From: an uncultured Sphingobium sp.
GTDB lineage: Bacteria; Pseudomonadota; Alphaproteobacteria; Sphingomonadales; Sphingomonadaceae
Reading direction: 5' to 3'
Length of the DNA: 9,348 bases
NCBI GenBank assembly: GCA_913773715.1
Contig: CAJYHD010000038.1
Coordinates: 1-9,348 of the forward strand
A program made the translations under genes and the position numbers. Below the pieces are notes generated by a model. That model saw only the letters and a program-made list of their open reading frames with translations, did not search any database and had not been told where the DNA came from. Below, in pieces: positions 5,857-9,348 of the stretch (positions are counted from its first letter, which is position 1; every line of letters starts with the position of its first letter).

Positions 5857-8162
5857 AACCGCTGCTGCCGTCATTCCGTACCCTGCGTACCCGCATGACG
5901 GTCCTCTATGCCGGGCTGTTCACCATTGGCCTGATCGCGCTCTCGATCTTTGCGCAGGTGATGATCGAGCGGAGCGCGCGCAACTCGGCGACCGATGAGC
6001 TTGCGACCAGCGCCTCGGTCTATGATCGGTTGTGGCAGGAGCGGGAACGCTCGCTCGCCGGGGCGGCCGACGTCGTCGCCCGCGACTTCGGGTTCCGCAG
6101 TGCGGTTGCCAGCAACGATAACGGCACGATCGAATCCGCGCTCGAAAGCCTGCGGACGCGCGCCGGGGTGCCGCATGCCTTGCTCGTTACCAACGAGGGT
6201 GCAGTGATCGGCGATGCGGGGCAAATGGGAAGCGGGCTGAAGGGTGTCGTCGGCGGGTTGCAGAGCGATCGGCGCGACGCCGTGGTCGCGGTGGGGAACA
6301 GCGTCTATCGCATTGTTACCGCGCCGATTATGGCCCCGAACGAAATCGGACGTATCGTGTTCGCGGTCCCGCTCGACGCATCCGAGATGCGTGGCCTGGA
6401 AAAACTGTTCGCGATCCCGCTGACCGCGGAGATACTGACCCGCACCCGTACCGGCGCCTGGAGCAACGGTCGACTCACCCTGCCGGCCGATATCGGGCCA
6501 GCGGTGACGAACATCGCAACACCTGCCGGGCCGAGCTTCGCGATCGTCCGCCCGCTCGCCGCACCCAATGGGGATGCACAGGCGGCGCTGCTGCTGCGCT
6601 ATCCGATGGCCCGCGCGATGCAGTCCTACCGTTCGATCCAGCTGGGGCTGGTCGCGGCCGGGCTCGCCTGGCTGGTGATTATCGTCATCGGCACCGGGCG
6701 ACTGGCCAGCGGTATCGCCAGGCCCATCGCCGCCCTCGACGACGCGGCACGGCGTCTGGAACAGGGTGACCGCTACGAAGTGCCGGTCGAAAGCGAGGAC
6801 GAGGTCGGGCGGCTCGCGCTGTCGTTCAACCGCATGTCGCTCGGCATCAAGCAACGCGAGCAGCGCATCTCGCACCTCGCCTTTCACGACGGGCTGACCG
6901 ATCTGCCCAACCGCGTCTTCTTCCAGCAATCGCTGGAGCAGGCGGTGGCCCGCGGCCGGCGGCTGCACGAGCAGGTCGGCGTGCTGTGCCTCGACCTCGA
7001 CGGTTTCAAAAGCATCAACGATACCTTCGGCCACCCGGTCGGCGACGCGTTGCTTCGCCATTTCGCCCAACTCCTGTTGCAGATCGCCGATGGTGCGATG
7101 GTGGCCCGCCTCGGCGGCGATGAATTCGCGATCATCGTGCCCGAAGCGGGCGACCTCGGTCGCTCCCGCCGTCTGGCGCAAGCGATCGTCGACATATTTT
7201 CCGAACCGTTGCAGATCGAGGATCGGATAATCGCAACCGGGACCAGCATCGGCATCTCGGTGTATCCGGCGGACGGGCGCGACGCGTCAGAATTGCGTAA
7301 GAACGCCGACCTCGCGCTGTACCGTGCGAAGCAGGACGGACGCGGCAAGTTCCGCTTTTTCGACCAGTCGCTAGACGAGGCAGCGCGCAAACGGCGACAG
7401 ATCGAGACCGACTTGCGCGTTGCGATACACAATGGACAGCTTCAGCTAACCTTTCAGCCGATCGTCGCTTGCAAAGGGAAAATCATTAAGGGCTTCGAGG
7501 CGTTGCTGCGCTGGCCGCATCCCGAACGCGGTATGATACCGCCGGTCGACTTCATTCCCGTCGCGGAAGAGACGGGACTGATCATTCAGGTCGGCGAATG
7601 GGTCATGCACGAGGCCTGCCGCGTCGCGGCGACATGGCCCGAGCATGTAAGGGTTGCGGTCAACGTTTCGCCGCTGCAGTTTCGCGCACAAGGTTTTGGT
7701 TCGATCGTGCTTCAGGCGCTGTCGGCCAGCGGGCTTGCTCCCAACCGGCTTGAGATCGAAATAACCGAGTCGGTGTTTCTTGAAGGCGAGATGGGTGTCC
7801 TGCAAGTCCTACACATGCTGCGCGCACTAGGCGTACGCGTAGCACTCGATGATTTTGGAACAGGTTATTCGTCGCTTAGCTATTTGCGATCGTTCCCCTT
7901 CGATAAGATCAAGATCGATCGTTCGTTCGTCACGAACGTGGCAAGCGACGTCAGCGCTGCCGCGATCGTCAAGGCCATTGTCGACCTTGCCACGGCGCTG
8001 AGCATGGAAACGACCGCCGAAGGGGTCGAAGACGAAAGCCAATATGCGCAGCTGCAAGCACAGGGATGCAGCACGCTACAGGGCTATCTGTTTAGCCGAC
8101 CGATCGATGCAATGGCGGCGGCGCATATGCTCGCCTCAAACAAAATCGCGCGTGCGGCCTGA
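5853..8162 (+). CDS. Membrane sensor with HAMP, GGDEF and EAL domains (c-di-GMP synthesis/breakdown)
   Basis: 769-residue inner-membrane enzyme for cyclic di-GMP. Layout: cytoplasmic tail; transmembrane segment 16-37; periplasmic sensor about 38-260 (Cache-like, with VPHALLVTNEGAVIGD); second transmembrane segment 263-282; HAMP about 284-336; GGDEF domain about 340-505; EAL domain about 515-760. The diguanylate cyclase motif GGDEF (421-425) is intact, with DLDGFKSIND at 381-390. The inhibitory RxxD site expected before it is missing (Ala412 and Ala415 at those positions). The EAL motif (549-551) and the phosphodiesterase residues in NVSPLQF, EITES, DDFGTGYSS, KIDRSF and TAEGVE are all present, so both activities are possible. 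The start at 5853 overlaps the cupredoxin stop (ATGA); an upstream in-frame start at 5760 would intrude into that gene. It likely turns a periplasmic signal into a change in c-di-GMP. Confidence 0.94.
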   Translation: MKPLLPSFRTLRTRMTVLYAGLFTIGLIALSIFAQVMIERSARNSATDELATSASVYDRLWQERERSLAGAADVVARDFGFRSAVASNDNGTIESALESLRTRAGVPHALLVTNEGAVIGDAGQMGSGLKGVVGGLQSDRRDAVVAVGNSVYRIVTAPIMAPNEIGRIVFAVPLDASEMRGLEKLFAIPLTAEILTRTRTGAWSNGRLTLPADIGPAVTNIATPAGPSFAIVRPLAAPNGDAQAALLLRYPMARAMQSYRSIQLGLVAAGLAWLVIIVIGTGRLASGIARPIAALDDAARRLEQGDRYEVPVESEDEVGRLALSFNRMSLGIKQREQRISHLAFHDGLTDLPNRVFFQQSLEQAVARGRRLHEQVGVLCLDLDGFKSINDTFGHPVGDALLRHFAQLLLQIADGAMVARLGGDEFAIIVPEAGDLGRSRRLAQAIVDIFSEPLQIEDRIIATGTSIGISVYPADGRDASELRKNADLALYRAKQDGRGKFRFFDQSLDEAARKRRQIETDLRVAIHNGQLQLTFQPIVACKGKIIKGFEALLRWPHPERGMIPPVDFIPVAEETGLIIQVGEWVMHEACRVAATWPEHVRVAVNVSPLQFRAQGFGSIVLQALSASGLAPNRLEIEITESVFLEGEMGVLQVLHMLRALGVRVALDDFGTGYSSLSYLRSFPFDKIKIDRSFVTNVASDVSAAAIVKAIVDLATALSMETTAEGVEDESQYAQLQAQGCSTLQGYLFSRPIDAMAAAHMLASNKIARAA

Positions 8163-8443
8163 TAATTAGTCCGAAATTGTTAAGCAAGACGGCAAACTCG
8201 ACCCCGAAACGGTCGTCAAAATCTCGTAACCGCTTCTCTTATTCGGACATCCGTTCATGTCTATCTACGCAGCAACAGAGGCTTAGCCCAGCGATGAGGC
8301 GCCGCAGATAGATCGAGTGAACCGGCTGCTTTTAGCGTCAGCGGAACTCATGAAGCACTTGGATGCAATTTGCACGGGGCTGCCCGTCGGTGCTCGAAAA
8401 GCTTGGGTGGGGCAGAGGGGCCCTCCGCTATACGATGTGTCCC
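8163..8443. other. Intergenic region with no supported gene
   Basis: It holds a CGACC/GGTCG stem at 8199-8215 and GTCCGAA/TTCGGAC arms at 8169-8175 and 8242-8248. Neither is followed by a T-run. A 35-codon frame at 8350-8457 is too short and overlaps the convergent gene. Confidence 0.35.
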
Positions 8444-8833
8444 TCAATGCTTGTTAAAATAGCCGAGCGGCCCACACCTTCGGAAGGTCATCGCCGACCG
8501 GGCCTTAATCAGCGTGAACCTGTCACTGCCATTCTGACGCAAATGGAAAGTCTGCGTATCTGGATGAGTTGGGCTGCCATCGCCAGCTGCGCGACAGGTT
8601 TCAACAACCGTCATGACGCCAGCTTGCTTCTTCGTGACCCTATCCGTGCATTTGCTGGCATGCGCATAGGAGAAGCTTCGTCCATCAAAGCTCATCGTCG
8701 TGGCATTGGGCTGCTTGTCGCATGCGACTCCGGCCGCCCCATAATCACCAGCTTTGAGCGTTATCGTCGCCGCGTTTGCAGATGCAGCAAGCATTAGGAT
8801 CAGAACCATGGCTGCGCAGGAGGACTTTCGCAT
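8444..8833 (-). CDS. Small secreted protein with four cysteines, function unknown
   Basis: 129 residues. The signal peptide (MRKSSCAAMVLILMLAASANA, cut before ATIT) is textbook: two basic residues, a hydrophobic core and an ANA site. The mature part of about 108 residues has four cysteines (38, 62, 80, 120), enough for two disulfides, and many short polar strands (TTMSFDGRSFSYAH, TQTFHLRQNGSDRFTL). It is probably a small periplasmic or secreted beta-rich protein. I do not recognise a named family. The start is supported by a strong ribosome binding site: minus-strand GAGGAAA at 8841-8847, about 7 bases before ATG. It converges with the GGDEF-EAL gene and appears to be a single-gene unit. Confidence 0.75.
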   Translation of the reverse strand: MRKSSCAAMVLILMLAASANAATITLKAGDYGAAGVACDKQPNATTMSFDGRSFSYAHASKCTDRVTKKQAGVMTVVETCRAAGDGSPTHPDTQTFHLRQNGSDRFTLIKARSAMTFRRCGPLGYFNKH

Positions 8834-9166
8834 CGGTCACTTTCCTCATAGCCGCATGATCGAGGTCGATATACGCGGCGCTCGACCGCACGAAGATAAG
8901 CCGTCAGCATTGCGAGGCAAATGACAATGGTATCATGCAGCGGGTGCAGCGGTGTTTTTCTGGAGACATCCGCCCCGGGCGGAAGCCGCCCATCCCCGCC
9001 CCAATGACCCACAAATGGTCATCCGCAGCCTCTCGCACGCGTCTTGATATGCGACATTCGTTCAGCTTCAGGGTAGCCGCCCATGCGGAACCCCGCGCTC
9101 CGCCAGCATCCCGAACTCTGGCGGCCTCGCACAAGCAACAGACAAATCCCGTTGACTCTTAAATCT
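8834..9166. other. Unassigned region upstream of the secreted protein gene
   Basis: This should contain the promoter of the minus-strand secreted protein gene. Two GC stems are visible: CCGCC/GGCGG at 8970-8982 and CCGCCAG/CTGGCGG at 9100-9124 (loop 11). Short frames cover it on both strands but their products have no recognisable motif. No gene is called. Confidence 0.35.
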
Positions 9167-9174
9167 ACATATGT
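9167..9174. promoter_or_regulatory. Palindrome ACATATGT, possible PadR-type operator
   Basis: ACATATGT, with partial symmetry to CTACATATGTTG, lies just ahead of a PadR-like start. PadR regulators often bind ATGT/ACAT-type dyads and control their own gene. The match is short, so this is suggestive only. Confidence 0.35.
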
Positions 9175-9185
9175 TGTCATTCGCT

Positions 9186-9238
9186 ATGGCACGGAACAGG
9201 CAACCCTCGAAACAGATGCGCCTCCTCCTGGCAGCCCT
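9186..9238 (+). pseudogene. PadR-like transcriptional regulator, first codons only
   Basis: The frame from ATG 9186 begins [18 protein letters not shown], which resembles the N-terminus of PadR-family winged-helix repressors (helix 1 before the DNA-binding helices). After about 18 codons the similarity stops. The frame then runs through unrelated sequence to a TGA at 9318-9320, giving a 44-codon nonsense product. An in-frame ATG at 9171 could be the true start. The family call rests on very few residues. The rest of the gene is missing because of the junction at about 9239. Confidence 0.45.
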
Positions 9239-9348
9239 GTCGACCACGGGCTGCTGCGCACGGGCGAGCGTCAACGTGTCCAGGAGGATTACGTGGCCGC
9301 CACCGGCGTGCGCCTCGTGACGGTCGACGCCGAGGATCAGTTCCTTGA
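9239..9348 (+). pseudogene. guaA: GMP synthase ATP-pyrophosphatase domain fragment (runs off window)
   Basis: In the frame beginning at 9239 the product starts [14 protein letters not shown] and continues through [22 protein letters not shown] to the window end. This matches the ATP-PPase domain of glutamine-hydrolysing GMP synthase, just after the nucleotide-binding loop, where bacterial proteins read CVFVDHGLLRKGE. GMP synthase makes GMP from XMP. The ERxxV...DYVAATG...TVDAE wording is closer to actinobacterial GuaA than to the alphaproteobacterial form as I remember them. There is no start codon, no glutaminase domain and no P-loop upstream. The same frame is open back to 9083, but that part (for example [18 protein letters not shown]) is unrelated to GuaA. 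It is thus a 5'-truncated piece whose 3' extent lies outside the window. Confidence 0.65.

Noticed and set aside
5218..5874. 218-codon minus-strand frame opposite the cupredoxin gene
   Set aside because: Antisense to a gene with signal peptide and copper ligands; His/Arg-rich product without motif.
5871..7181. 436-codon open frame on the minus strand opposite the GGDEF-EAL gene
   Set aside because: It lies fully antisense to well-recognised sensor, HAMP and GGDEF domains. The product is rich in Arg, Asp, His and Gly with no motif, as expected from the complement of GC-rich codons.
8199..8248. Stems downstream of the GGDEF-EAL gene as an intrinsic terminator
   Set aside because: Stems are only 5-7 bp and no T-run follows.
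8350..8457. 35-codon plus-strand frame (MKHLDAICTGLPVG...)
   Set aside because: Too short, no ribosome binding site, and its end overlaps the convergent gene.
8363..8797. 144-codon plus-strand frame opposite the secreted four-cysteine protein
   Set aside because: The minus-strand gene has a signal peptide and a strong ribosome binding site; the plus frame has neither and no motif.
8800..9134. Minus-strand frames upstream of the secreted protein gene (8800-9012 and 8904-9134)
   Set aside because: No ribosome binding site, no recognisable motif, irregular composition.

Overview
The window is GC-rich bacterial DNA that looks like a sphingomonad or related Alphaproteobacterium. This is inferred from the ACR3/ArsH arsenic genes, a common rhizobial/sphingomonad-type IS transposase, and a signal-peptide-rich DUF3034/cupredoxin/GGDEF-EAL/truncated-hemoglobin locus. 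The first base falls inside a gene and the last base falls inside a gene fragment.

Region 1 (1-1526, + strand) is the end of an arsenic resistance operon: the C-terminal three quarters of an ACR3-type arsenite efflux permease, followed with an ATGA stop/start overlap by a complete arsH. Region 2 (1527-3837) is accessory DNA. It has a stretch of lower GC with one plausible 52-residue ORF (1766-1924) lying between short inverted repeats. It also has a complete insertion sequence (2007-3532) with 20-bp imperfect terminal inverted repeats and an ACTC 4-bp target duplication. The IS1182/IS5-like transposase is dead as read: a one-base deletion near 2535 and an in-frame TAG at 2807. About 300 bases of unassigned sequence follow.

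Region 3 (3838-8162) is the functional core: a divergent four-gene locus around a short shared promoter region (5183-5268). Leftward run a DUF3034 family exported, probably outer-membrane, protein and, one base after its stop, an exported group 1 truncated hemoglobin. Rightward run an exported single-domain cupredoxin ('methylamine utilization protein'-like) and, with an ATGA overlap, a membrane-bound sensor with HAMP, GGDEF and EAL domains. The simplest reading is that envelope heme and copper proteins, an envelope protein and a c-di-GMP enzyme with a periplasmic sensor work on one signal, perhaps a redox or gas signal (NO or O2). This is inference from gene order and domains.

Region 4 (8163-9348) holds a small secreted four-cysteine protein of unknown function on the minus strand (8444-8833) and non-coding or unassigned DNA. 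At the far right there is an abrupt junction: the first codons of a PadR-like regulator (9186-9238) run straight into an out-of-frame internal piece of a GMP synthase gene (9239-9348) that looks actinobacterial. The join lies at a GTCGAC hexamer and may be a recombination scar or an assembly/cloning chimera. No tRNA, rRNA or CRISPR array was seen.
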